Assembly (NCBI GenBank): GCA_035720945.1
Contig: DASTNK010000035.1
Location: 1 to 49,018 of the forward strand
Origin: SCQX01 sp035720945
GTDB taxonomy: Bacteria > Pseudomonadota > Gammaproteobacteria > Burkholderiales > Burkholderiaceae_B
Length of the DNA stretch: 49,018 bases
Direction of reading: 5' to 3'
Of the stretch, positions 1 to 10,759 are shown in pieces. The position numbers and the translations under genes were made by a program. Below the pieces are notes generated by a model that was given only the letters and a program-made list of their open reading frames with translations, was not told the origin of the DNA and searched no databases. The first letter of the stretch is position 1; every line of letters starts with the position of its first letter.

Positions 1-2442
<2,442 letters not shown>

Positions 2443-2577
2443 GGAGCGTATGTCGGGTTGCGGCGGGTGGCGTGCCCCGGAAAGGAGGAAAACAAGGGCG
2501 CGCCATGAGGGCGCGCCGGCCTCCGATGGGACGGCGTCGGGGGAACTATTTTAAAGGGTAGCGGCCCGTCCTTGACA

Positions 2578-2586
2578 TGCTAAAAT
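2578..2586 (+). promoter_or_regulatory. Extended -10 promoter candidate for ndk
   Basis: The string TGCTAAAAT fits an extended -10 element (TG, one base, then TAAAAT). No good -35 lies 16-18 bases upstream, as expected for extended -10 promoters; a TTGACA at 2572-2577 is too close to serve with this -10. The predicted leader to ndk is about 125 nt and contains two short hairpins (CCTGG/CCAGG at 2661-2674 and CGGGT/ACCCG at 2682-2697). The same nine bases occur ahead of rpsU and ybiT. Confidence 0.4.
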
Positions 2587-2716
2587 GGCAGATTCACGAA
2601 AACTTTGTCGAAGTTGTTGTTTTTAATGGGTTTACCTTGGTTGTTCACCTGCGTTGCTTACCTGGGTTGCCAGGCCGAGCCCGGGTACCGGAACCCGTCA
2701 TTTCACTGGATAATAC

Positions 2717-3142
2717 ATGGCTATTGAACGCACTCTTTCCATCATCAAACCCGACGCCGTGGCGAAGAACGTCATCGGGCAGATCGTCGCGCGCTTCGAA
2801 CAAGCGGGGCTGAAGGTCATCGCCGCCCGGCTGCAACAATTGTCGCGCTCGGATGCGGAGCGCTTCTACGCCGTGCACAAAGAGCGTCCCTTCTACCGCG
2901 ATCTGGTCGACTTCATGGTGTCGGGTCCGGTGTTCGTGCAAGTGCTCGAAGGTGACAACGCTGTCCAGAAGAATCGTGACCTGATGGGTGCCACCGACCC
3001 CAAGAAGGCGGCCCCCGGCACCATCCGCGCCGATTTCGCCGACAGCATCGACGCCAATGCCGTGCATGGCTCCGACGCGGCTGAAACCGCCGCGGTCGAA
3101 GTCGCCTTCTTCTTCCCCGAATACGCCATCCTCAGTCGCTGA
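2717..3142 (+). CDS. ndk: Nucleoside diphosphate kinase
   Basis: Transfers the terminal phosphate of ATP to other nucleoside diphosphates through a phosphohistidine intermediate, balancing NTP and dNTP pools in the cytosol. The 141-residue length is typical of the bacterial enzyme. The active-site motif NAVHGSD is present, with the phosphorylated histidine at residue 117. The N-terminal ERTLSIIKPDAV strand and the C-terminal FFFPE element are also standard. The ATG at 2717 has only a weak GGA upstream, but no better start exists. It is followed 51 bases later by rlmN in the same direction, a pairing common in Burkholderiales. Confidence 0.97.
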   Translation: MAIERTLSIIKPDAVAKNVIGQIVARFEQAGLKVIAARLQQLSRSDAERFYAVHKERPFYRDLVDFMVSGPVFVQVLEGDNAVQKNRDLMGATDPKKAAPGTIRADFADSIDANAVHGSDAAETAAVEVAFFFPEYAILSR

Positions 3143-3193
3143 TACCCGGGCGCGCCCTGCACTGGCGCACCGCATCAGTCTCCCGAACCCGAT

Positions 3194-4345
3194 ATGCCAA
3201 CCGTCGTCGAACCGATCAACCTGCTGGGACTGGATTCCGCCGCGCTCACCGACCTGGTTGGTCAGTGGGGCAGCAAGCCATTCCGCGCGCGGCAGCTCGA
3301 ACGCTGGATTCACCAGCGCAGTGCTGATTCGTTCGACCAGATGACCGACCTGGCGCGCGACCTGCGCCAACAGTTGTCGCAGCGCTGCCTGATCCGTGCG
3401 CCCCGGGTGCTCACCGAGCACCTGTCGGCCGACGGTACGCGCAAATGGCTGTTCGACGTCGGGCGCAACAACGCAGTCGAGGCCGTCTTCATTCCTGAAG
3501 ACGATCGCGGCACGCTTTGCATTTCCAGCCAGGCGGGATGCACGGTTGCCTGTCCGTTCTGCTCGACGGGATACCAGGGGTTCAACCGCAATCTCACCAC
3601 AGCCGAGATCATCGGCCAACTGTGGCATGCCAAGCGCGCCGTCGAGGCCGACCCCGCGCGTGCGCGAACCAGTCATGCCGACGATGCGCCGATGCGGGCG
3701 ATCAGCAACGTGGTCATGATGGGCATGGGCGAACCGCTGCTCAATTACGGCCAGGTTCTCGGGGCGCTGCGCCTCATGCTGGACGACAACGCCTATGGGC
3801 TGTCGCGGCGCCGGGTCACAGTGTCCACGTCGGGCGTGGTGCCCATGATGGATCGTCTGGCGGCCGATTGCCCGGTGGCGCTGGCCGTGTCATTGCACGC
3901 GCCCAACGACGCCTTGCGCGATCGCCTGGTGCCGCTTAATCGCAAGTATCCGCTCGCCGATCTGTTGGCGGCGTGCAACCGCTACCTGGAACACGCGCCG
4001 CGTGATTTCATCACTTTCGAATACATCATGCTCGACGGTGTCAACGACACCGACGATCTGGCGCGCGAACTTGTCGGCATTTCCCGGCAGGTGCGTTGCA
4101 AGTTCAATCTGATCCCGTTCAATCCGTTCCCGCAATCCGGCCTGAAGCGCTCGCCGCCGGCACGCGTGCGGTTGTTCGCGCAGCGCCTGATGGACGCCGG
4201 CGTGGTCACCACGGTTCGCAAGACGCGTGGCGATGACATCGCTGCCGCCTGCGGGCAGTTGGCGGGTGACGTCAAGGATAGAACGCGTATTGATGAGCGC
4301 CTGCCCGATCGGGCGGTGATCGCTCGCAACCAGGAGTGCGGATGA
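3194..4345 (+). CDS. rlmN: Dual-specificity 23S rRNA/tRNA adenine-C2 methyltransferase RlmN
   Basis: Radical SAM enzyme that methylates C2 of A2503 in 23S rRNA and A37 of some tRNAs. The 383-residue protein carries the iron-sulfur motif CxxxCxxC at Cys116, Cys120 and Cys123. The conserved GMGEPLLNY segment follows, and a cysteine near residue 355 in the context DDIAAACGQLAG is the one that carries the methyl intermediate in this family. An N-terminal helical domain spans roughly residues 1-95. Its TGA overlaps the ATG of the next gene in ATGA, suggesting translational coupling to the RodZ-like gene. A pilF/pilW-type TPR gene often found at this spot in relatives is absent here. Confidence 0.96.
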   Translation: MPTVVEPINLLGLDSAALTDLVGQWGSKPFRARQLERWIHQRSADSFDQMTDLARDLRQQLSQRCLIRAPRVLTEHLSADGTRKWLFDVGRNNAVEAVFIPEDDRGTLCISSQAGCTVACPFCSTGYQGFNRNLTTAEIIGQLWHAKRAVEADPARARTSHADDAPMRAISNVVMMGMGEPLLNYGQVLGALRLMLDDNAYGLSRRRVTVSTSGVVPMMDRLAADCPVALAVSLHAPNDALRDRLVPLNRKYPLADLLAACNRYLEHAPRDFITFEYIMLDGVNDTDDLARELVGISRQVRCKFNLIPFNPFPQSGLKRSPPARVRLFAQRLMDAGVVTTVRKTRGDDIAAACGQLAGDVKDRTRIDERLPDRAVIARNQECG

Positions 4346-4872
4346 CCCCTCCCTCAGCCAACAGAGCCAGCCTGGACGACGATCCTGTTCTGTCCAGACC
4401 CGACGCCGGCACGGATATTTATCAAGGCCCCCAGGGGCTGGGGCCCACGCTCCGGGCGTTGCGTGAGGCCAAGCGTATTTCGCTCGCCGAGGTTTCCGGC
4501 CGGCTGAAGTTTTCCGTGCGGCAGTTCGAGGCGCTGGAGTCCGAAAAATGGGATCTCCTGCCCACGGGTGTGTCCTTGCGGGGCTTTGTGAAGAATTATG
4601 GACGTTTCCTGGAAGCCGACATCGATGCGCTCATCACCATGCTCGAGAACCAGGTCGGCGGCTCCCGCACGCGTCCGACGGCGGTGGTCGATGCGCCCTC
4701 GTTGGCGAGTGGCGGCGACGTCCCCATGCATCCCGATGCCACAACGCATTCGTGGGGCTGGCTGGTCATCATTGTCCTGATCCTCCTCGTCGCCGGGTTC
4801 TACGCCATCGAGCGCGGCTGGATCCCGAATTCCTGGCTGGTGTTCGACTGGCTCAAGTCTTTGAAGAAATGA
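4342..4872 (+). CDS. RodZ-like membrane-anchored helix-turn-helix protein, short form
   Basis: A 176-residue protein with an N-terminal Cro/C1-type HTH domain of the RodZ kind (about residues 33-100; core LREAKRISLAEVSGRLKFS, then SLRGFVKNYGRFL). A linker and one transmembrane helix at about residues 137-157 follow. E. coli RodZ has about 337 residues including a periplasmic beta domain (DUF4115), which is missing here: only about 20 residues follow the membrane helix. RodZ links MreB to the cell-elongation machinery; whether this short form does so is inference. A GTG six bases upstream is also in frame, but CAGGAG at 4331-4335 is correctly spaced only for the ATG at 4342. The gene overlaps rlmN and ispG by ATGA junctions. 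Confidence 0.8.
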   Translation: MTPPSANRASLDDDPVLSRPDAGTDIYQGPQGLGPTLRALREAKRISLAEVSGRLKFSVRQFEALESEKWDLLPTGVSLRGFVKNYGRFLEADIDALITMLENQVGGSRTRPTAVVDAPSLASGGDVPMHPDATTHSWGWLVIIVLILLVAGFYAIERGWIPNSWLVFDWLKSLKK

Positions 4873-6185
4873 ATTCCATCCCCGATTCCATCACTGATGC
4901 CGATGTGCCATCACCGGTGGGGGCGGCCGCACGACGCAAGACCCGCCCCGTTGTCGTTCGCTGGGGTCGGCATGCCGTGCGGATCGGTGGCGACGCACCC
5001 GTCCTGGTGCAGTCCATGACCAATACCGATACGGCTGATGCCACCGCCACGGCGAACCAGGTGCGTGATCTGGCGCGCGCCGGCTCCGAACTCGTGCGCA
5101 TCACGGTCAATACCCCCGAGGCGGCGCGCCAGGTTGCGGCCATCCGGGAAAAGCTCGATCGCATGGGCGTGGCGGTGCCGCTGGTGGGCGACTTCCATTA
5201 CAACGGCCATCGCCTGTTGTCCGATTTTCCCGATTGTGCCCAGGCGTTGTCCAAGTATCGAATCAACCCCGGCAACATGGGGGGTGGCAAGAAGCGCGGC
5301 GACAATTTCGCCCAAATGATCGAGGTGGCCTGTCGCCACGACAAACCGGTGCGCATTGGCGTGAACTGGGGCAGTCTCGATCAAGAGCTGCTGGCTCGCA
5401 TGATGGACGACAACAACCGCCGCGCACAGCCTTGGGATGCCCGGGCGGTCATGCGCCGCGCGCTGGTCGTGTCGGCGGTATCCAATGCGCGCCGCGCGGA
5501 AGAGCTCGGGCTGTCGCCCAATGGCATCATCCTGTCGTGCAAGGTCAGCCACGTCCAGGACCTCATCACGGTCTACCAGGATCTTTCCGCACAGTGCGAC
5601 TATCCCTTGCATCTCGGGCTCACCGAAGCCGGAATGGGCAGCAAAGGCATCGTGGCGTCCACTGCGGGGCTTGCCGTGCTGTTGCAGCAAGGCATCGGCG
5701 ACACGATCCGCATATCCCTCACGCCCGAACCCGGCGGTGACCGAACTCGCGAAGTGGTCGTCGCGCAGGAAATCCTCCAGAGCCTGAACCTGCGCGCGTT
5801 CACGCCCATGGTGGTGGCGTGCCCCGGTTGCGGCCGCACGAGCAGCACGGTGTTCCAGGAGCTCGCCGCAAGCATCCAGGGATACCTGCGTGAACAGATG
5901 CCGGTCTGGAAAACGCAATATCCTGGTGTCGAGACCATGAACGTGGCCGTGATGGGTTGCGTGGTGAACGGCCCGGGCGAGAGTCGTCACGCGGACATCG
6001 GCATCAGCCTGCCGGGAACGGGCGAGGTGCCCTCCGCGCCGGTCTATGTCGATGGCCAGCGGGTGGTCACACTCAAAGGCGACTCGATCGCCGAGGAGTT
6101 CGAGGCTATCGTCCAACGCTATGTAGAGCGTCGATACGGTGGTGGCGATCGCGACGGCGGTCCCGCCGACGAGACAACACACTAG
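4869..6185 (+). CDS. ispG: 4-hydroxy-3-methylbut-2-en-1-yl diphosphate synthase
   Basis: Iron-sulfur enzyme of the MEP isoprenoid pathway that reductively opens ME-cPP to HMBPP. The 438-residue protein has an N-terminal TIM-barrel and the three cluster cysteines: CPGC (Cys318 and Cys321) and Cys364 in GCVVNGPGE. The N-terminal RRKTRPVVVRWG and VQSMTNTDT motifs are typical of the family. The start is taken at the ATG at 4869, which overlaps the upstream stop as ATGA; a longer open frame upstream is the shadow of the RodZ-like gene. The C-terminus ends in a short glycine/aspartate-rich tail. An 85-base gap separates it from hisS. Confidence 0.97.
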   Translation: MNSIPDSITDADVPSPVGAAARRKTRPVVVRWGRHAVRIGGDAPVLVQSMTNTDTADATATANQVRDLARAGSELVRITVNTPEAARQVAAIREKLDRMGVAVPLVGDFHYNGHRLLSDFPDCAQALSKYRINPGNMGGGKKRGDNFAQMIEVACRHDKPVRIGVNWGSLDQELLARMMDDNNRRAQPWDARAVMRRALVVSAVSNARRAEELGLSPNGIILSCKVSHVQDLITVYQDLSAQCDYPLHLGLTEAGMGSKGIVASTAGLAVLLQQGIGDTIRISLTPEPGGDRTREVVVAQEILQSLNLRAFTPMVVACPGCGRTSSTVFQELAASIQGYLREQMPVWKTQYPGVETMNVAVMGCVVNGPGESRHADIGISLPGTGEVPSAPVYVDGQRVVTLKGDSIAEEFEAIVQRYVERRYGGGDRDGGPADETTH

Positions 6186-6270
6186 TGATCCACGACACTA
6201 GACCCTCAGCCGAATTTCCGCGCCGGGTCGCGCAGGCCGCGCCGGTATCAACCAGAGTACTCGTAGATCT

Positions 6271-7560
6271 ATGACGCAGTCGTTTCAGAAAGTGCGTGCC
6301 CTGACCGGCATGAAGGATGTCCTGCCGGACACCAGCGCGCAGTGGGAATCGCTTGAATCCACGGTGCATGAGTGGCTTGGCGCCTATGGCTATCGCAACA
6401 TGCGCACCCCCGTGCTTGAACAGACCCGGTTGTTCGCGCGCGGTATCGGCGAAGTCACGGACATCGTCGAAAAAGAAATGTATTCGTTCACGGATTCGCT
6501 CAACGGCGAACAACTGACGATGCGTCCCGAATTCACCGCCGGCATGGTGCGGGCCACCATCGAGCACAACATCCTGTACGATCGGCCGCAGCGTGTGTAT
6601 GCGATGGGGCCGGTGTTCCGCCACGAACGGCCTCAACGCGGACGCTATCGCCAGTTCCACCAGATCGACGTCGAGGCCCTGGGTTTCGCCGGGCCTGACA
6701 TCGACGCCGAACTCGTCGTGATGCTGGCGCGCCTTTGGCGGAAATTGGGCCTGACCGACGTCCGCCTGGAACTGAATTCGCTGGGACAGGCTGATGAGCG
6801 GGCCGCGCACCGCGCCGCCCTGGTTGCCTATCTAGAGCGGCATCAGTCCGTTCTCGACGACGAGGCGCGCCGCCGCATGTACACCAATCCGCTGCGTATC
6901 CTCGACACCAAGAACCCCGCCATGCAGGGCCTGGCCGATAACGCGCCGCGCTTGAGCGATTTCCTGGGCGCCGCGTCGCGCGGGCATTTCGATGGGGTTC
7001 GCGAGCGTCTCGACGAGGCGGGTATCGCATACCGGCTCAACCCGCGTCTGGTGCGAGGCCTGGACTATTACAATCTGACGGTTTTCGAATGGGTGACCGA
7101 CATGCTCGGAACCCAGGGCACGGTGTGTGGTGGCGGCCGATACGATGGCCTGATCGAACTGCTGGGCGGCAAGCCGGCGCCGGCCGTCGGTTTCGCCATC
7201 GGCATGGAACGCCTGCTCGAATTGTGCGAACAAGTGGCGGCCCCGCTTGATCGGTCAGAATGCCAGGTGTACGTGGTGCATCAATCCGATGCGGCGCAAC
7301 GAACGGCGGCGCTGGCGGCCGAGCGGTTGCGCGATGCCGGGTTGCGTGTCATCGTGCATGCCGGCTCGTCGGGCTTCAAATCGCAGTTCAAGCGTGCCGA
7401 TGCCAGCGGCGCCGCCGCAGCGGTGATTTTCGGTGACGAAGAGTTGTCATCGGGGACCGCCAGCATAAAATGGCTGCGGTCCGACACAACACCATCGCAG
7501 GCCCAGCAGGAATCGGTTCCTATTGAGCGCTTGGTTGACGAATTGAAACAAAGGGTTTGA
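6271..7560 (+). CDS. hisS: Histidine--tRNA ligase
   Basis: Class II aminoacyl-tRNA synthetase charging tRNA-His. The 429-residue length is normal. Class II motif 2 is visible (GPVFRHERPQRGRYRQFHQ, residues about 113-131), then the histidine-specific LVRGLDYYNLTVFEW near residue 260 and motif 3 (GFAIGMERLLEL, near residue 310). The anticodon-binding domain occupies the last 100 residues. The N-terminal KVRALTGMKDVLP is standard. The ATG at 6271 lacks a strong Shine-Dalgarno. The gene is followed three bases later by yfgM, so the two are surely cotranscribed. HisZ, a catalytically dead relative, is encoded 9 kb downstream. Confidence 0.97.
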   Translation: MTQSFQKVRALTGMKDVLPDTSAQWESLESTVHEWLGAYGYRNMRTPVLEQTRLFARGIGEVTDIVEKEMYSFTDSLNGEQLTMRPEFTAGMVRATIEHNILYDRPQRVYAMGPVFRHERPQRGRYRQFHQIDVEALGFAGPDIDAELVVMLARLWRKLGLTDVRLELNSLGQADERAAHRAALVAYLERHQSVLDDEARRRMYTNPLRILDTKNPAMQGLADNAPRLSDFLGAASRGHFDGVRERLDEAGIAYRLNPRLVRGLDYYNLTVFEWVTDMLGTQGTVCGGGRYDGLIELLGGKPAPAVGFAIGMERLLELCEQVAAPLDRSECQVYVVHQSDAAQRTAALAAERLRDAGLRVIVHAGSSGFKSQFKRADASGAAAAVIFGDEELSSGTASIKWLRSDTTPSQAQQESVPIERLVDELKQRV

Positions 7561-7563
7561 GGC

Positions 7564-8199
7564 ATGGCTTACGACTTGGAAGAGCAGGAGAAGATCGACG
7601 CACTGCGCGCTTGGTGGGATAAATACGGCACGCTGTGTTCGGTGGTACTGTTCGCCGCCGTGCTGGCGGTGCTGGGCTGGCGAGGCTGGCAGTGGTACCA
7701 GGGGCATGAAGCCAATCAGGCGATGGGCTACTTTGAAGCGCTTGAAACCGCCGCCGGCCAGCCGGGTGACGATGCCGTGGCGCGGATCAAGGCGGCCAGC
7801 AAGACCTTGCGCAGCGACTATGCCTCCACCGGCTACACGCCGCGCGGGGTGCTGGTGGCCGCCGAGGCCTTGCAGCGTCGGAACGATCTCGCCGGTGCGC
7901 GCGAACAGCTTGAGTGGCTGATCCACCATGGCAAGGATTCCGCCCTGGCCGCGCTCGCCAGGCTGCGGCTGGCCGGCATCCTGCTGCAGCAGAAACAGTA
8001 CGATCAGGCTTTGACCCAGGTGCAAAACGCGCCAACGGCCTTCGCCGGGTTGTACGCCGATCGCCGCGGTGACATTCTGGCGGCCGAAGGCAAGAAAGAC
8101 GAGGCCAGGAGGGCGTGGCAGGCGGCCATCAAGGCTCTTGGCTCCGACCCGTCCACCCAGGTCATCGAACTGAAAATCGATGCGTTGACCGGAGCGTGA
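7564..8199 (+). CDS. yfgM: YfgM-family tetratricopeptide membrane protein
   Basis: Inner-membrane protein with a short cytoplasmic N-terminus (MAYDLEEQEKIDALRAWWDKYG), one transmembrane helix at about residues 22-40 and a periplasmic TPR-like domain to residue 211. In E. coli YfgM associates with SecYEG and periplasmic chaperones and helps pass secreted proteins across the periplasm. The N-terminal pattern with the tryptophan pair and the position between hisS and bamB match the family exactly. Three bases separate it from hisS and two from bamB, so it sits inside one transcription unit devoted partly to outer-membrane protein export. Confidence 0.9.
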   Translation: MAYDLEEQEKIDALRAWWDKYGTLCSVVLFAAVLAVLGWRGWQWYQGHEANQAMGYFEALETAAGQPGDDAVARIKAASKTLRSDYASTGYTPRGVLVAAEALQRRNDLAGAREQLEWLIHHGKDSALAALARLRLAGILLQQKQYDQALTQVQNAPTAFAGLYADRRGDILAAEGKKDEARRAWQAAIKALGSDPSTQVIELKIDALTGA

Positions 8200-8201
8200 C
8201 C

Positions 8202-9359
8202 ATGCGACTTCCCAGTACCCGCCGCGCCCTGCGCGTAGTTCTGCTGGCGATCGGCGCCGCCGCGCTGGCCGGCTGTTCGTTGTTCTCCAGCCCCGATCCG
8301 CGTTTCGAACCCGCGCCACTGACGCAATACACCGCCGGCGTGGCTTTGCGCCAGATCTGGTCGGTGTCGCTGGGCAGTGGGAGCGGCTACGGTTTTGTGC
8401 CAGTCGTGGTGGGTGATTCCGTCTATGCGGCGGCGCCCAGCGGCAAAGTGTCCAAGATCGATCTCGCAACCGGCCATGTGCAGTGGCAGGCCAGCACCAA
8501 GAAGACCCTGACCGCCGGCGTCGGATCCGACGGCACCATCACGGCCGTGGCCGAGATCGATGGCTCGGTCGTCGCCTTCAACGATCAAGGCCATGAAGCC
8601 TGGCATGCCCAGGCCTCCAGCGAAGTCAACATCCCGCCCACGGTGGGTGATGGCGTGGTGGTCGTGCGTGGCAGCGACTACCGTATCCAGGCGTTCGACG
8701 AAACGACGGGCAAGCCGTTGTGGAATGTGCAGCGCCCCGGTCCGGCGCTGGCCTTGAAGACCAACATGCAGATGATTCTGGTTCAAGGCATGCTGATATC
8801 CGGTTTGCCGAATGGCCGCCTGATCGCCATCAATGCGCATACCGGCAGCGTCCAATGGGAAGGGCCGGTGTCCATTTCCCGGGGCGCGACCGACCTCGAA
8901 CGGATCAGCGACGTGGTCGGCACGCCGCAGATACAGGGTCCGGCGCTTTGCGGTGTCACATATCAGGGGCATGTGTCGTGCTTCGACGTGTCGCAGGGCG
9001 GGCGGCCCATGTGGAGCAAGGCGTTTTCCAGCACCACGGGCATGGCCAGCGACGCGCAGCAAGTGTATCTGTCGAACCAGAGCGGCGTGGTGTACGCGTT
9101 CGACCTGTCCGACGGCCATCAGGCATGGAAGCAGTCTGCCTTGCGCAACCGTCGCCTGTCGGAGCCCGCCGTGGTCCGCCAGGGTGTGGCCGTGGGTGAT
9201 CTCGCTGGCTACGTGCACATTCTGTCGCGCACCGACGGGCATCTGCTGGGGCGCATACAAGTGGGCAGCGATCCGATCGTCTCGCCGCTCGTGGCCACCA
9301 CCCATGGCCTCCTTGTGCAGTCGGGGTCCGGCAATCTCGTTTTGGTTGGTGTGAATTGA
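8202..9359 (+). CDS. bamB: Outer membrane assembly lipoprotein BamB
   Basis: Lipoprotein of the BAM complex that helps BamA insert beta-barrel proteins. The signal peptide ends in the lipobox LAGC, with the lipidated cysteine at residue 25, followed by SLFSS. The rest of the 385-residue protein is an eight-bladed beta-propeller made of PQQ-like repeats (for example YAAAPSGKVSKIDLATGHVQW). The ATG at 8202 is preceded by GGAG at 8191-8194; a longer frame upstream overlaps yfgM and is rejected. The stop codon overlaps the TTG start of der. The order yfgM-bamB-der is conserved in many proteobacteria. Confidence 0.95.
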   Translation: MRLPSTRRALRVVLLAIGAAALAGCSLFSSPDPRFEPAPLTQYTAGVALRQIWSVSLGSGSGYGFVPVVVGDSVYAAAPSGKVSKIDLATGHVQWQASTKKTLTAGVGSDGTITAVAEIDGSVVAFNDQGHEAWHAQASSEVNIPPTVGDGVVVVRGSDYRIQAFDETTGKPLWNVQRPGPALALKTNMQMILVQGMLISGLPNGRLIAINAHTGSVQWEGPVSISRGATDLERISDVVGTPQIQGPALCGVTYQGHVSCFDVSQGGRPMWSKAFSSTTGMASDAQQVYLSNQSGVVYAFDLSDGHQAWKQSALRNRRLSEPAVVRQGVAVGDLAGYVHILSRTDGHLLGRIQVGSDPIVSPLVATTHGLLVQSGSGNLVLVGVN

Positions 9360-10759
9360 CGCATACCGAACTCAAGCCCGTGGTCGCTCTGGTTGGGCGG
9401 CCCAATGTGGGGAAATCCACGCTGTTCAATCGGCTCACGCGGTCGCGGGCGGCACTCGTGGCGAACCAGCCCGGCCTGACTCGCGACCGTCACTACGGCG
9501 AGGGCCGTGTGGGCGATCGCCCCTACATCGTGGTGGATACGGGCGGTTTCGAACCTATCGCCAAGGACGGCATCCTGCTCGAGATGGCGCGCCAGACCGA
9601 ACAAGCCATTGTCGAATCCGATGTGGTGATCTTTCTGGTCGACGCCAGGGCGGGCATCAACGCGCACGACCATGAAATCGCCAGCATGCTCCGGCGCAGC
9701 GGCCAACGCATATTCCTGGCGGTCAACAAGGCCGAGGGCATGCGCTCCGGCATCGCCACCGCCGAGTTCCACGAACTGGGGTTGGGCGAGCCCCACGCCA
9801 TTTCCGCATCCCACGGTGACGGTGTCGTCGATCTCATCGAGCAGGCGCTGGGATCGTTGCCGGGCGCCGAAGACGTTTCGGAAGTGAACGCCGTCGTCGA
9901 TGGCCCAGAGGGTGAAGGGCCGGGCGACTCCACTGATGACTCGGTGCGCCATCGCATCAAGCTGGCCATCGTGGGCCGACCCAACGTCGGCAAGTCCACC
10001 CTCATCAACACCCTGCTCGGTGAAGAGCGCGTCATCGCCTTCGACCTGCCCGGCACCACGCGCGACGCCATCGAGATTGAATTCGAACGGGCGGGGGTGG
10101 CCTACACCTTGATCGATACGGCCGGCCTGCGCCGCCGGGGAAAGGTCTTCGAGGCTGTCGAGAAATTCTCGGTGATCAAGACCTTGCAGGCCATCGAGGC
10201 GTGCAACGTGGTGGTGCTTATGGTGGACGCGCGCGCCGAGATCTCCGATCAGGACGCCCATATCGCCGGCTTCATTGTCGAATCCGGCCGCGCGCTGGTC
10301 GTGGCGATCAACAAGTGGGATGGCCTCGATGCCGAAGAACGCGAGCGGGTGCGCCGTGATTTCGACCGCAAGCTGCACTTCCTGTCGTTCGCCAAGCATC
10401 ACACGATCTCGGCACTGAAAGCCAAGGGCATCAACGACCTGATCCGCTCGGTAGGTGTGGCACACGCGGCCGCGTTCCTGAAAATGCCCACACCGAAGCT
10501 CACGCGCACCCTGCAGGCCGCGGTCGAGCAGCAGCCGCCGCCGCGCAAGGGGATCTTCCGGCCGAAGATGCGTTACGCGCATCAGGGCGGGCAGAACCCC
10601 CCACTCATCATCATTCACGGAAACGCGCTGGATGCGATTTCGGATTCGTACAAACGTTATCTCGAATCCCGGTTCCGTCAGGTGTTCAAGCTTGACGGAA
10701 CGCCCCTGCGCATCGAGTTCAAATCGACCCGCAATCCCTACGTGCAGGAGTCCGCGTGA
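9356..10759 (+). CDS. der: Ribosome-associated GTPase Der (EngA), TTG start
   Basis: Double-domain GTPase needed for 50S ribosomal subunit assembly. The first G domain has its P-loop GRPNVGKST near residues 15-23, and the second repeats it near residues 206-214. Each is followed by a DTAG/DTGG G3 box and NKxD-type G4 (NKAEG in the first domain is degenerate; NKWD in the second). A C-terminal KH-like domain follows, to residue 467. No ATG or GTG precedes the first P-loop at a sensible distance, so translation most likely begins at the TTG at 9356, which overlaps the bamB stop as TTGA. This implies coupled re-initiation from bamB. Confidence 0.95.
   Translation: MTHTELKPVVALVGRPNVGKSTLFNRLTRSRAALVANQPGLTRDRHYGEGRVGDRPYIVVDTGGFEPIAKDGILLEMARQTEQAIVESDVVIFLVDARAGINAHDHEIASMLRRSGQRIFLAVNKAEGMRSGIATAEFHELGLGEPHAISASHGDGVVDLIEQALGSLPGAEDVSEVNAVVDGPEGEGPGDSTDDSVRHRIKLAIVGRPNVGKSTLINTLLGEERVIAFDLPGTTRDAIEIEFERAGVAYTLIDTAGLRRRGKVFEAVEKFSVIKTLQAIEACNVVVLMVDARAEISDQDAHIAGFIVESGRALVVAINKWDGLDAEERERVRRDFDRKLHFLSFAKHHTISALKAKGINDLIRSVGVAHAAAFLKMPTPKLTRTLQAAVEQQPPPRKGIFRPKMRYAHQGGQNPPLIIIHGNALDAISDSYKRYLESRFRQVFKLDGTPLRIEFKSTRNPYVQESA

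Noticed and set aside
2572..2586. TTGACA plus TAAAAT as a classical promoter for ndk
   Set aside because: The two boxes are only three bases apart; 16-18 are needed. The extended -10 reading is preferred.
4911..6182. 423-residue minus-strand frame opposite ispG
   Set aside because: Shadow of a certain gene; composition is that of reverse-translated coding sequence and no ribosome-binding site or family motif is seen.
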